A DNA stretch of 64,000 bases, taken from assembly GCF_017875325.1 (NCBI RefSeq), contig NZ_JAGGMN010000001.1, positions 2,805,766 to 2,869,765 of the forward strand. Reading direction: 5' to 3'. The notes under the pieces are model-generated. The model ran no database searches, was not told where the DNA came from, and saw only the letters and a program-made list of their open reading frames with translations. Position 1 is the first letter of the stretch, and each line of letters begins with the position of its first letter. Below, piece after piece: positions 51,650 to 60,696 of the stretch. Position numbers and translations under genes: made by a program. The DNA comes from Methanofollis sp. W23. Its GTDB lineage: Archaea > Halobacteriota > Methanomicrobia > Methanomicrobiales > Methanofollaceae.

Positions 51650-52545
51650 CTCATCACCTCCAGGAGGAGGGCCATCCTGATCGGGACGCCGTTCCTTGCC
51701 TGCTGGAAATATTTTGCGTGCGGGAGGGCGTCGACCCTGGGGTCGATCTCGTCGACCCGCGGCAGCGGGTGGAGGACGATCATCTGCTCCCGCGCTCCCG
51801 CGAGGAGTTCTGGGGTGACCCGGTAGCTCGAGGCCACGGCGTAGTACGAGGCCGAGTCAGGGAAACGCTCGCGCTGGATCCTGGTGACGTACATCACGTC
51901 GAGGCCCCGCGTGAACTCCTTGATCTCGTCGTGGACCACGATCTCGACGCCCCGCTCGCGCAGTTCCTCGACGACGTTGGGGGGCATCTCCAGGCCCTCG
52001 GGGGCGAGGGTGTGGATGGTGACGTCGTACTGCGTGAGGGCGTAGGCGAGCGAGTGGGCCGTCCGCCCGTAGCGCAGGTCGCCGAGGAGCCCCACATCGA
52101 TCCCTTCGAGCGGCATCGCCTGCCTGATCGTGTACAGGTCGATGAGTGTCTGGGACGGGTGCTGCCCTGCGCCGTCGCCGGCATTCAGGACCGGGACCGA
52201 GGCAAACTCGCTGGCCAGTTGGGCCGCCCCTTCCTTGGGGTGGCGGAGCACGATGGCGTCGGCATACCCGCTCACCACCCTGATGGTGTCGGCAAGGGTC
52301 TCGCCCTTCACGACCGAACTCGCCTCCACGCCGCCCATGTCGATGCAGGCCCCGCCGAGCCTGGCCATCGCCGCCTCAAACGACATCCGCGTCCTGGTCG
52401 AGGGCTCGAAGAAGAGCACCCCGAGGATCCTGTCCTCAAGGGCCTTGTGGTCATAGTTCCCCTCATCGATCGCCGCCGCCCGGTCGAGGAGGGCGTCGAT
52501 CTCCGCCTTCTCAAACTCCTTGATTGAGATGATATGTTGCCGCAT
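51646..52545 (-). CDS. pyrB: Aspartate carbamoyltransferase catalytic subunit
   Basis: 299 aa from ATG 52545 (SD GGCGGTAAG). It condenses carbamoyl phosphate with aspartate in pyrimidine synthesis. Active-site motifs are FFEPSTRTRMSFEAAMARLG, KGETLADTIRVVSGYADAIV, HPSQTLIDLYTIR and LHPLPRVDEIDPRVD. It starts 1 bp after the trmI stop and is coupled to pyrI. Confidence 0.95.
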   Translation of the reverse strand: MRQHIISIKEFEKAEIDALLDRAAAIDEGNYDHKALEDRILGVLFFEPSTRTRMSFEAAMARLGGACIDMGGVEASSVVKGETLADTIRVVSGYADAIVLRHPKEGAAQLASEFASVPVLNAGDGAGQHPSQTLIDLYTIRQAMPLEGIDVGLLGDLRYGRTAHSLAYALTQYDVTIHTLAPEGLEMPPNVVEELRERGVEIVVHDEIKEFTRGLDVMYVTRIQRERFPDSASYYAVASSYRVTPELLAGAREQMIVLHPLPRVDEIDPRVDALPHAKYFQQARNGVPIRMALLLEVMR

Positions 52546-52546
52546 C

Positions 52547-53278
52547 TTACCGCCTTGCAATCGTGATGTAGCCAGAGTGTCCGACCCGCGTCGACGGTCG
52601 TGTGCCGCGTTTGCCCCGCGTCATCTCGCGCTCCATGCACTCATAGGTGTGCACCTCTGAGAAGAGCGTTGCGGCGGCGTCATAGGCCGCCCTCATCCCC
52701 TCGATGAAGGGGGTGTAGCAGGCAAGGTAACCGCCAGAGACCAGGAGGGCGTGGGCGCGGGCGACATGCTCGGCCGTGACCGGAAGGTCGAGGTGGACGA
52801 TCTCGAAGCACGCCTCGCCCTCCACTTCGAGGACGTCGCAGGCCCGCACCTCGACGTTCTCAAGCCCGGCATCCTGGATGTTCTTCTCGGCCCGCTTTGC
52901 AAACTCAGGCCTCACCTCGCAGGTGACCACCGTCCGGGCGATCCCGCCAAAATAGATCGCGGCGATCCCGCTCCCGGTCCCCGCGTCCAGGACACGGTCG
53001 TTCTTGCTCATTCCGGTATAGGCGATGACCATCCCGATGTCCTTGGGGAGCATCGGGGCCCCGGTCCTGGAGGCATGGGTGAAGAAGTCGGTGGCGCGTG
53101 GCCGCCGCACCGTGAACTCGTGCCCGAGGTGGGTGGCGGCGGTGCTCCCGGGCGCCGCCCCGACCAGGGTGGCCAGGTCGAGGATCCCGAGGTCGGTGGA
53201 GAGGGTGCCCTCGCCGGCGCGTACATAGTACTCCCGTTTGCTTGAGACAAGGAGCACCCGCTCCCCTGCCTGGATCAT
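52547..53278 (-). CDS. trmI: tRNA (adenine-N1)-methyltransferase TrmI
   Basis: 243 aa. It makes m1A at positions 57/58 of the tRNA T-loop using S-adenosylmethionine. An N-terminal beta domain (MIQAGERVLLVSSKREYYVR) precedes the Rossmann methyltransferase: MVIAYTGMSKNDRVLDAGTG, SGIAAIYFG and VHLDLPVTAEHVARAHALL. It overlaps NAC by 4 bp and is followed immediately by pyrB. Confidence 0.9.
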   Translation of the reverse strand: MIQAGERVLLVSSKREYYVRAGEGTLSTDLGILDLATLVGAAPGSTAATHLGHEFTVRRPRATDFFTHASRTGAPMLPKDIGMVIAYTGMSKNDRVLDAGTGSGIAAIYFGGIARTVVTCEVRPEFAKRAEKNIQDAGLENVEVRACDVLEVEGEACFEIVHLDLPVTAEHVARAHALLVSGGYLACYTPFIEGMRAAYDAAATLFSEVHTYECMEREMTRGKRGTRPSTRVGHSGYITIARR

Positions 53279-53619
53279 GCGCCGGTCAGCCGCAGGATCG
53301 CCTCGGCGATATCGCCGTTGGTGGCGGTGAGTGCCTCAAGTGCGGCTTCTGCAGAGGCGTTGGTCTGTGCCATCACCAGTTTGACGTCTTCGTCAGGGAT
53401 CTCGATGGCCGCAGGCTCGAACCGCGCCTCGCCATTGATCTGGTAGGTGGTGGTCCCCTGCATGAGCGTGGCCACGACCTCGGCCTCGTCGAAGACATAG
53501 TTCCCTTTCTCGGTCTCGATGACGACCCGCTTGACGTCCTCAAGCGTCTCCATCTGCATGCCGAGCTGTCTCATCATCTGTTTCATCTTTCTTGGATTGA
53601 TCTTTCCGCCTGGAAACAC
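53275..53619 (-). CDS. nac: Archaeal nascent polypeptide-associated complex protein (NAC)
   Basis: 114 aa from GTG 53619, with GGAGGGAAGTAAAC upstream. The NAC domain (about residues 5-70: NPRKMKQMMRQLGMQMETLE, RVVIETEKGNYVF) and C-terminal UBA domain (ASAEAALEALTATNGDIAEA) are complete. It forms homodimers at the ribosome exit tunnel and protects nascent chains. It sits in a tight operon between the PUA protein and trmI. Confidence 0.93.
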   Translation of the reverse strand: MFPGGKINPRKMKQMMRQLGMQMETLEDVKRVVIETEKGNYVFDEAEVVATLMQGTTTYQINGEARFEPAAIEIPDEDVKLVMAQTNASAEAALEALTATNGDIAEAILRLTGA

Positions 53620-53621
53620 GT

Positions 53622-54095
53622 TTACTTCCCTCCTTTCCGTACCTTTACCGCTACTCCATAATCAAATGCCATCATTTCGTCGCCTGAAAGGGCGGCCTCG
53701 CCGGTCCCGAGGAGGTCGTCGCCCTCACGCACCACCAGCACCTCGTCGCCCGGGCGGATCCCTGGGTCGGCGGCGATGACGTGTTTGGCAAAGGCGTTCT
53801 TCCCCTGCGCCACGAACTCGGCGGCGTCCTCCATCATCACGACCCGATAGGCCGGGGCCTGGATGCCGGTTTTGAGCCGCCGTGCTCCTTCGATCCCGAG
53901 GGTGAACCGTCCGTCCTGGGCCCTGAGGGTGACAAGCCGTTTCTTGTCCAGCATCACCTGTCTGATCCGCCTGGTCCTGGACCTGACGAACCGGCACCCT
54001 TCAGGGAAGAGGGCCTCGCCTGCTCCGCGTCCGAACTGGAAGTCGGCGATGGCCCGAACCTGCTCCAGCGCGCGCGCTCCTGATCTTCCTGTCAC
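53622..54095 (-). CDS. PUA-domain RNA-binding protein
   Basis: 157 aa from GTG 54095. The C-terminal half is a PUA domain (IAADPGIRPGDEVLVVREGD, LLGTGEAALSGDEMMAFDYG), preceded by a region like the C-terminal domain of archaeal tRNA-guanine transglycosylase (FVRSRTRRIRQVMLDKKRL). It probably binds tRNA or rRNA; exact partner unknown. First gene of the PUA-nac-trmI-pyrB-pyrI operon, with only 2 bp to nac. Confidence 0.85.
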   Translation of the reverse strand: MTGRSGARALEQVRAIADFQFGRGAGEALFPEGCRFVRSRTRRIRQVMLDKKRLVTLRAQDGRFTLGIEGARRLKTGIQAPAYRVVMMEDAAEFVAQGKNAFAKHVIAADPGIRPGDEVLVVREGDDLLGTGEAALSGDEMMAFDYGVAVKVRKGGK

Positions 54096-54742
54096 AACAC
54101 ACAGACTCCTGTTTGCGGGTCCTGCCGTCTCTGCCCCCGCAGGGGCTGGTCGGTCAGTACTTGGGTGTCAGGTGGATTTAACATGTGGGGATGGAGATGG
54201 GAGAGCAGGGTGTCGCCATCTGTTCTGGCGGGGATAGGATGGCACAGGCAGGGAGGTCATCCCAAAACTCACTGGTCCTCCTCCTCACCGATTGAGAACA
54301 GTGGATGACAATGAAGAGATCCCAGTTTTTTCATCGCGCACCCATGCATCTGTCGCCTTCCCCCTCCCCCCGCCGGGGGCGCTGCCCCCGGACCCCCGGG
54401 ATGGCGATGGGAACGGGAAGGCAGAATCGATGACCATGACGAAGGGGATGCTGTCCTCGTTCTATCGTGCCGCAGGGGGGTCCGGGGGGCGTGCCGCCCC
54501 CCGGTCGAGGAAAGGATTTAGAATTTCTGGAAGGGAGCACTCTGGTTCGATGAGAAGGTTTACTTCCAGAGAGTTTTGGGATATGTTCGAAGACTGATAG
54601 GTCTTTGATAGGGTCTCTGGCAAGAAATGATGGGAAGGCACGTCGGTCAGGTTCATCGTAGAATTTTTGCTCAGAGACATTCTCGAACTCGCTGTAGCTC
54701 CGTGTCTCGAAAAATTGAAAGTCACTCGATGGCGAGGGGCGT
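54096..54742. repeat. Repeat-rich gap between two minus-strand genes
   Basis: Two hairpin modules (CGCCGGGGGCGCTGCCCCCG and GGGGGGCGTGCCGCCCCCCG) at about 54375-54505, and the segment GGATTTAGAATTTCTGGAAG at 54515, shared with 13425. About 54300-54400 is an inverted relative of 36370-36470. No gene is evident. Confidence 0.6.
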
Positions 54743-56125
54743 TCACTCTCGCCGGTCGCACTGCCGCCCGATGCAGGCGTCGACCAGGCCGACAAACTCC
54801 TCCTCGGCTTCCTTTGGGATGAAGGCCCCTGCGGCGATGGCATGGCCGCCGCCCGCACCGTTGAAGGGTGCGGTCGCCTCGACGAGCGCCGCCTGGAGGT
54901 CGACCCCGGCCTCGACCATCTGGTCGGTCGCCCGCATCGAGACCTTGGTGAGGGAGGGGTCTTCGGGGAGCGAGCACATCACCAGGATCGGTTTGTCTGA
55001 GTGCAGTTTGGAGAGGGCCATCCCGGCGCCGATCCCGACGACGGTGTCAGGGAAGCGGTCGCCCACGTGGATGTACTGGACGGCGCTGCGTTCTTCCACC
55101 CCGGTCCTCAGGATGTAGTGCATCAGGTCCTTGATCGCCGCCCGGTGGTGGGTGAGCATGTGCTCGGCCTCCCTGAAGGCGACGCCCCGGTCACCGGCGC
55201 AGACGGTGGCCCCGACCTCTGGCCTGGCCCAGCGCCCGCAGGCATTGAGGAGGGTGGAGAACTCGGCGGCGTTTCGCAGGGGGGTGTGCGGGGTCTCGTC
55301 AGGGAAGAGGTAGAGTTCGGCGGTGAGTTTGTCGACGTCCCCGCCGGCGGCGACGACCTGCTCGGCCAGGACCGAGGTGACGGTCCGGCGCTCGCCCTCG
55401 TCAAGGTCTTCCCAGACCCGCCACTTGCCGTTCCCGGTCCTGGTCTGGATCCCGTGGCGTTCCAGGAGCCGGCGGGCGCCCCTGGGGTTGCCGGTCACGC
55501 CAGGCACCCTGGTCTCGTTGCTGTAGGCAAGGCAGATGTGAAGGGGCCTGGTGGAGATCCCGAAGACATTGAGGTCGCGGCGGGCGGTCACGTTCCCGTA
55601 CTCGATCCCGTCCGCGGCGATCGCCCTCGCCGGACCGATGAGCCCGCAGTCTTCCCTGGCCATCATGTCCCCGACATTCCCGATGACTGCGAGTTTGGCC
55701 AGGTCGCGGTTGTCGGCATCGATCGCCCTGGCGACGAGGTACGCCGCCCCTGCGGCCGAGAACTTGGAGTGGCCGTACGGGAGGGCGTTCACCTGGAGAT
55801 AGGGGGTATTGGATTCCTGCGAGACGTGGTGGTCGACGATCACCACCTCGTCTGTCGAGAGTCCGTGCTCTTCGAGGAGGTGCTGCTGGCCTGCCCCGAA
55901 GTCTGAAAAGACCTTGAGGGTGTCGTCCTGGGGCACGCGGTGCATCATCAAGGGTTCGAGCTGCCTGAGAAAGACCGGGGTCGCCTTCACCCCGGCACGG
56001 GTGATGGCCTGCATCAGCACCGAGAGGCTGGTGATCCCGTCGGCGTCGATATGGGAGATGACCGTTACTTCGTCGGCGTCCAGGATCGTGTCTGCAGCTT
56101 CGCGCACCTCGCCCTCAAGACTCAT
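54743..56125 (-). CDS. RecJ-like DHH/DHHA1 single-strand exonuclease
   Basis: 460 aa from ATG 56125, about 30 bp after TTATATG, suggesting a leaderless message; an ATG 27 bp earlier is possible. DHH motifs are ISHIDADGITSLSVL (motif I), VFSDFGAGQ (II) and VIVDHHVSQES (III), with a DHHA1 C-terminal domain ending GGGHAIAAGAF. Archaeal relatives include GAN/RecJ proteins that associate with the replisome. The last residues run into a Cys near the C-terminus (DACIGRQCDRRE). Confidence 0.9.
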   Translation of the reverse strand: MSLEGEVREAADTILDADEVTVISHIDADGITSLSVLMQAITRAGVKATPVFLRQLEPLMMHRVPQDDTLKVFSDFGAGQQHLLEEHGLSTDEVVIVDHHVSQESNTPYLQVNALPYGHSKFSAAGAAYLVARAIDADNRDLAKLAVIGNVGDMMAREDCGLIGPARAIAADGIEYGNVTARRDLNVFGISTRPLHICLAYSNETRVPGVTGNPRGARRLLERHGIQTRTGNGKWRVWEDLDEGERRTVTSVLAEQVVAAGGDVDKLTAELYLFPDETPHTPLRNAAEFSTLLNACGRWARPEVGATVCAGDRGVAFREAEHMLTHHRAAIKDLMHYILRTGVEERSAVQYIHVGDRFPDTVVGIGAGMALSKLHSDKPILVMCSLPEDPSLTKVSMRATDQMVEAGVDLQAALVEATAPFNGAGGGHAIAAGAFIPKEAEEEFVGLVDACIGRQCDRRE

Positions 56126-56214
56126 GGACTGTATGTACCTTGTCGCTGTCATATAATGCATCGGGTGAAGGGCGGTGGCGGGAAAATCTGGGGACGACAC
56201 CTCCTCAGATTCAT

Positions 56215-56573
56215 CGATGGTGCCGTCTCGGCCCGATCGCTGTCCCCGGGGTTCTGGGGGCCCTGCCCCAGGCGCGATTGATGTGGGAAGGCGTGAGATC
56301 TGAATTCCTGAGACTGGAGATGTGATGATCGGACGTGCCGCCCCCGATCACAGGATCTTCACCGTCGTCTCGCGCCGGGTGGCGAGTGCCCCCCGGACCC
56401 CCCACGGAGTGAGGATAGGTGGGGGCGGCCAGATTCAATGTTCCCGCCTGGTGCCCTCTCGCGAGGAGAAGGGTCATGGATCCCTTCAGACTCAGAAGCG
56501 CCACTCAGTTTATTGTTCATCGATATGCTTGAGGCGTGCTCTCGACCTGATCGCCCTGAGCCAAAATTATCTA
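56215..56573 (+). repeat. Family B repeat, degenerate long copy
   Basis: Contains a worn hairpin (CCGGGTGGCGAGTGCCCCCC), GAGGATAGGTGGGGGCGGCC, GGAGAAGGGTCATGGATCCC and a tail ATATGCTTGAGGCGTGCTCT, ending CCTGAGCC followed by AAAA. It fills the gap 56126-56613. Confidence 0.7.
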
Positions 56574-56613
56574 TGCAGGAACCACGAAAAAGGACTCTTT
56601 GAGAGGATATACT

Positions 56614-58002
56614 ATGGACTTCAGGGAATTGCGGGAGTTTTGCGAGACCGGGACGATCACCCCCGAGCGGATGCGGGCGGTGGACCGGAATACCATGGCC
56701 CTCGGGGTCAGCGGTCCCCAGTTGATGGAGGCGGCCGGGCTTGCGGTCACGGCGGCGGTGCGGGAGTCTGCCCCGTCGCGGGTGCTCGTCCTCTGCGGGC
56801 GCGGGAACAATGGCGGCGACGGGCTGGTCGTCGCCCGCCACCTCCAGGAGATGGAGGTGGACGTGGTCTATCAGGGATGGGGTTCGGCCACCCCTGGCTT
56901 CCTTGCCCAGCTCGCCGCCCTCAGGGCCTGCCCGGTCGACCTCCATGAGGTGCGGATGCCCTCAGACGTCGAGGGCCTTGCCCCCCTCTTCAATGAGGCC
57001 GACCTGATCGTCGACGCCATGCTCGGCACCGGGGTCCAGGGGACGCCGCGAGAGCCCCTGGCGACGATGGTCAGGCTCATGAACGCGAGTCCTGCCAGGG
57101 TGGTGACGACCGACGTCCCGACGCCAGGAGGGCGCTCAGACCTCATCGTCACCTTCCACCGCCCCAAGGCGCCCGGCGCCCGGGTGGCAGAGATCGGGAT
57201 CCCGCTCGCTGCGGAGGTCTGCACCGGACCTGGCGACCTCATGATGCTGAGGCCGAAGGGCTCGGCCGCCCACAAGGGTGTGGGCGGCGAGGTGCTCGTC
57301 GTCGGCGGCGGGCCCTACCAGGGCGCCCCCTATCTCGCGGGGCTCGCAGCCCTCAGGGCCGGGGCCGACATCGTGCGGGTCGCCTCGCCGGTGGCCCTCC
57401 CTGCCCCTGACCTCATCCATCTCCCCCTTGCGGGGGGGCGGATCGGCCCGGAGCACCTGGAGACGCTCGTCCCGTGTGCCGAGCGGGCCGACGTCGTCCT
57501 CTGCGGCAACGGCCTGGGGACCGAGAGCCACGAGGTGGTGGCCGCCCTTGCCCCGCATGCCAGAAAACTCGTCCTGGACGCCGACGCCCTCCGCCGCCCC
57601 CTGCCCGCGGGGCATGAGACGATCTATACTCCGCATGCCGCCGAGTTTGCAAGGATGACCGGCGTCGCCCTCCCTGACGGACTTGCCGACCGGGCGAGAA
57701 CGGTGCGGGCCGCGGTGCCTGAAGGGGCGGCCGTCCTCCTCAAGGGTGCGGTCGACATCGTCTCTGACGGCGCGCGCCTCCGCTTCAACCAGAGCGGGTG
57801 TCCGGCCATGACCGTGGGCGGGACCGGCGACGTCCTTGCCGGGCTGACCGCCGGGCTCTTCTGCCGTCTCTCCCCCTTCGATGCGGCGTGCCTCGCCGCA
57901 TACGCGAGCGGTCTCGCCGGTGAGGCCGCCGCCGCCGGGAGGGACGCCGGGATGACCGCAACAGAGATGCTCGAACAGATCCCACAGGTGCTCTATGGTT
58001 GA
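56614..58002 (+). CDS. nnr: Bifunctional NAD(P)H-hydrate epimerase / ADP-dependent dehydratase
   Basis: 462 aa from ATG 56614 (GAGAGGAT upstream). The N-terminal YjeF epimerase domain (LCGRGNNGGDGLVVARHLQE about residues 64-83; LIVDAMLGTGVQG about 130-142) is fused to a ribokinase-like dehydratase (VVGGGPYQGAPYLAGLAALR, GNGLGTES, YTPHAAEFARM, and GGTGDVLAGLTAGLF). It repairs hydrated NAD(P)H. It overlaps moaC by 8 bp. Confidence 0.92.
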   Translation: MDFRELREFCETGTITPERMRAVDRNTMALGVSGPQLMEAAGLAVTAAVRESAPSRVLVLCGRGNNGGDGLVVARHLQEMEVDVVYQGWGSATPGFLAQLAALRACPVDLHEVRMPSDVEGLAPLFNEADLIVDAMLGTGVQGTPREPLATMVRLMNASPARVVTTDVPTPGGRSDLIVTFHRPKAPGARVAEIGIPLAAEVCTGPGDLMMLRPKGSAAHKGVGGEVLVVGGGPYQGAPYLAGLAALRAGADIVRVASPVALPAPDLIHLPLAGGRIGPEHLETLVPCAERADVVLCGNGLGTESHEVVAALAPHARKLVLDADALRRPLPAGHETIYTPHAAEFARMTGVALPDGLADRARTVRAAVPEGAAVLLKGAVDIVSDGARLRFNQSGCPAMTVGGTGDVLAGLTAGLFCRLSPFDAACLAAYASGLAGEAAAAGRDAGMTATEMLEQIPQVLYG

Positions 58003-58468
58003 GTTTACCCATATCGCCGATGACCGCGCCCATATGGTCGACGTCTCGGCCAAGCCCGACGTGGTGCGCACGGCGATCGCCGCCGGCCGGATCTACCTGC
58101 GTCCAGAGACCCTGGAGGCGATCCGCTCTGGCACCGCGGTCAAGGGCAATGTCCTGGCCACCGCCAGGGTCGCCGCCACCCTCGCGGTGAAGGACACCTC
58201 CAGGATCATCCCGATGTGCCACCCCCTCGCCCTTGGCGGGGTGGAGGTCGAGTTCGAGGAGACCGGGGAGGACGCCATCGAGGCGCGGGTCAGCGTCCGT
58301 TCGTACGGCAAGACCGGCGTGGAGATGGAAGCCCTCACCGGTGTCTCGGCCGCCCTGCTCACGGTCTGGGACATGGTCAAGTCTGCAGAGAAGGACGAGG
58401 ACGGGCAGTACCCGGTCACCAGGATCGAGGGGATCAGGGTGATCAAGAAGACGAAGGGCACGGTCTGA
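57995..58468 (+). CDS. moaC: Cyclic pyranopterin monophosphate synthase MoaC
   Basis: 157 aa. Second step of molybdopterin or tungstopterin synthesis. Signatures are DDRAHMVDVSAKPDVVRTAI at the N-terminus, IIPMCHPLALGGVEVEF, and GVEMEALTGVSAALLTVWDM. Full family length. It overlaps nnr. An oligo-T run and a family A repeat follow directly. In methanogens the cofactor serves formylmethanofuran and formate dehydrogenases. Confidence 0.95.
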   Translation: MVEFTHIADDRAHMVDVSAKPDVVRTAIAAGRIYLRPETLEAIRSGTAVKGNVLATARVAATLAVKDTSRIIPMCHPLALGGVEVEFEETGEDAIEARVSVRSYGKTGVEMEALTGVSAALLTVWDMVKSAEKDEDGQYPVTRIEGIRVIKKTKGTV

Positions 58469-58470
58469 CC

Positions 58471-58478
58471 TTTTTTTT
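58471..58478 (+). terminator. Oligo-T terminator after moaC
   Basis: Eight T, directly next to the left end of a family A repeat (GCTCTGTAGAAATCC). Confidence 0.6.
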
Positions 58479-58479
58479 G

Positions 58480-58840
58480 CTCTGTAGAAATCCTCTTGAT
58501 GAATCTCTCTGCCGGGGGTTTCCACCCCCCTGACCCCCGCCACATGATAGGCCAAGGACGGCACCCCCCTTATTATGGACATTTATTCTGCCTCCCCAAT
58601 CCCATCGTGGTCCTGGGGGTCAGGAGGATGCGACCCGAGGGAGTGTGAGACGATCTTTGATCTTTGATTGAGCTCCCGGCGCACGTGATGGGAGAAGGCA
58701 CCCTGATCAGAATGGCCGCCCCCTCAATTGTCAAATCTTCACCTCGTCTCGCGCCGGGGGACCGTGCCCTCCTTACCCCTTCTATGGGGATGGGTGAGGG
58801 CGGCGACAGGTGGGGTCTCCCGTGTGCCTGAGGAGAGGGG
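58480..58840 (+). repeat. Family A repeat joined to further repeat modules
   Basis: CTCTGTAGAAATCCTCTTGA, ATGAATCTCTCTGCCGGGGG, CACATGATAGGCCAAGGACG and a second half with TCTCGCGCCGGGGGACCGTG. The right inverted end is not clear. A TATA-like CTAAGTATACAG at about 58886 then serves the L15e gene. Confidence 0.65.
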
Positions 58841-58961
58841 ACCGGATCGGTCCTGGTGTTCGGAACAATAATATCCCCTTGAAGTCTAAGTATACAGAAC
58901 CACGGGATCCGTCCCGTTGAGGAATGTGGCGCAGAACGCGCCGAACCTGAGGTGAATATCA

Positions 58962-59552
58962 ATGGCAAAGTCAATGTATGCCTACGTCCGCGAGGCGTGG
59001 AAGAACCCTGAAACCACCGAGGTCAAGGCCCTCCTCTGGGAGCGGATGCAGACCTGGCGGCGCGAGGGTGCCGTGGTCCGTGTCGACCACCCGACCCGTA
59101 TCGACCGTGCACGCAACCTTGGTTACAAGGCCAAGCAGGGCGTGATCGTTGTCCGTGCCCGGATCCGCCGGGGCGGCCGGAGAAAGCCCAGATATATCCG
59201 CGGCCGCAGGACCGCACGGATGGGGATGCGCAGGATCACCGGCGCAAAGAGTATCCAGCGGATCGCCGAGGAGCGCGCCTCCCGGAAGTACCCGAACATG
59301 GAGGCCGTCAACTCGTACTGGGTCGGCCAGGACGGACGCTACAAGTGGTACGAGGTCATCCTCGTCGACGCCAGCCACCCGGCGGTCAGGAACGACCCGG
59401 CGTTTGCCTGGGTGATCAACCCCAACCAGCGCGGTCGTGCCGAGCGCGGCAAGACGATGGCCGGTCGGAAGGGTCGTGGCATGCGCCGCAGGGGCAAGGG
59501 TACCGAGAAGACCCGCCCGAGCATCCGGTCCCACGCGAACCGCGGAAAGTAA
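58962..59552 (+). CDS. rpl15e: 50S ribosomal protein L15e
   Basis: 196 aa, full length. Begins [17 protein letters not shown] and is strongly basic ([40 protein letters not shown]), typical of archaeal and eukaryotic L15e. GAGGTGA lies six bases before the ATG. It heads the RNA-processing/proteasome gene string; a T-rich stretch separates it from the next gene. Confidence 0.97.
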   Translation: MAKSMYAYVREAWKNPETTEVKALLWERMQTWRREGAVVRVDHPTRIDRARNLGYKAKQGVIVVRARIRRGGRRKPRYIRGRRTARMGMRRITGAKSIQRIAEERASRKYPNMEAVNSYWVGQDGRYKWYEVILVDASHPAVRNDPAFAWVINPNQRGRAERGKTMAGRKGRGMRRRGKGTEKTRPSIRSHANRGK

Positions 59553-59559
59553 TCTCATC

Positions 59560-59571
59560 TTTATTTTTTTG
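59560..59571 (+). terminator. Oligo-T stretch between L15e and rnp3
   Basis: TTTATTTTTTT lies 8 bp after the L15e stop and just before the SD GGAGTG of the next gene. It could lower transcription into the RNase P genes. Confidence 0.4.
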
Positions 59572-59581
59572 GAGTGCACCG

Positions 59582-60217
59582 ATGGCGTATGCCGATGCCT
59601 GTGTGCATCCTTATCCTTCAGGCGATACCTCCCCCGCCCGCCTTGCCCTTGAGGCTCGTGCATGCGGTCTTGAGATCCTCGTCTCGACTGCAGGGGCAGG
59701 GGAGTATTTCGGGGTCAGGGTGGTGAAAGGCGTCCTGGTGCGGGGGCGGACCCCCAGGGACGTCGCCAGGAGCGTACGCCGTGCGCCCCAGGATGCGCTG
59801 GTCCTTGTCGAAGGAGGGGACGACGGTTTCAACCGGGCGGTGCTCTCGACCGGGGGGGTCGACGTCCTCAGAGGGATGCACCGGGTCCCGCGGCGGGGCT
59901 TCGACTTCGTGGCCGCAAAGACCGCGGCCGACCACAGGGTGGCCGTCGAGATCGACCTTGCCCCCCTGGTCGCCTGCCATGGGCGCACAAGGCAGAAGGT
60001 CCTTGGCCGGTATGCCGACCTCCTCGGGCTCCAGCGGAAGTACGCCTTCCCCTTCTGCATCGCCAGCAACGCTCATTCGGTCCTTGACCTGCGGAGCGTG
60101 CATGATATGGTGGGGCTCTGTTCCCTTTTCGGGATGGAGAAGGACGAGGTGCATGCCGCCCTCTCCACGGTGGAAGGGCTGCTCGACCGCGAGGAGCAGG
60201 TGAGGGTGGTGGAATGA
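59582..60217 (+). CDS. rnp3: RNase P protein component 3 (Rpp30)
   Basis: 211 aa from ATG 59582 (SD GGAGTG). PHP-like TIM-barrel subunit of archaeal RNase P: MAYADACVHPYPSGDTSPAR, FGVRVVKGVLVRGRTPRDVA, RVAVEIDLAPLVACHGRTR, and FCIASNAHSVLDLRSVHDM. Overlaps rnp2 by 4 bp. The pair forms the catalytic-domain heterodimer with Pop5. Confidence 0.93.
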   Translation: MAYADACVHPYPSGDTSPARLALEARACGLEILVSTAGAGEYFGVRVVKGVLVRGRTPRDVARSVRRAPQDALVLVEGGDDGFNRAVLSTGGVDVLRGMHRVPRRGFDFVAAKTAADHRVAVEIDLAPLVACHGRTRQKVLGRYADLLGLQRKYAFPFCIASNAHSVLDLRSVHDMVGLCSLFGMEKDEVHAALSTVEGLLDREEQVRVVE

Positions 60218-60696
60218 GGGCGAGACCAAAAGCCCTCAGGGCCAAGCGGCGCTATCTCCTGGTGAGGATCCTCCCGCCCTGGCGTGCGGTCGAGCAGAAG
60301 GCGCTGTACCTCGCGGTCGCCGAGGCGGTCACCTCCCTCTTTGGGGATGTCGGGGCGGCACGGGTCCAGCCGGCCGTGGTCTTCTCGGCAGGCGAGTACG
60401 CGGTCATCCGCTGCCAGCGCGGGTATGAGGACGACCTGGGCGTGGCCTGCGCCACCGTCACCTCGGTCGGAGGCGAACGTGTCTCTGTGCGGACGATTGC
60501 GTGTTCGGGGACCATCGCCGCGTTAAAAGCGCGGCTTGACCGGGATTCTGGTCGATTTCGACCTGAAAAGGTGCACTACGGCGAAAAAGAAGTGCCGGCC
60601 TTCAGATATGGGCGGCACAAGGTAGATGTGTTACAGGAAGATATTAAAGGAGAGAGCATAGTCTTTTTGACAGATAGTGAGAGTGAGGAGATCTAA
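60214..60696 (+). CDS. rnp2: RNase P protein component 2 (Pop5/Rpp14)
   Basis: 160 aa. Matches Pop5: KRRYLLVRILPPWRAVEQKA, AVVFSAGEYAVIRCQRGYED, RVSVRTIACSGTIAALKARL. It partners Rpp30 in RNase P. It shares one base with the psmA start codon (TAATG). Confidence 0.9.
   Translation: MRARPKALRAKRRYLLVRILPPWRAVEQKALYLAVAEAVTSLFGDVGAARVQPAVVFSAGEYAVIRCQRGYEDDLGVACATVTSVGGERVSVRTIACSGTIAALKARLDRDSGRFRPEKVHYGEKEVPAFRYGRHKVDVLQEDIKGESIVFLTDSESEEI

Noticed and set aside
738..58840. CRISPR array suggested by many repeats
   Set aside because: Repeats are hundreds of bases long, irregularly spaced and in inverted pairs; there are no short regularly spaced repeats with spacers and no cas genes.
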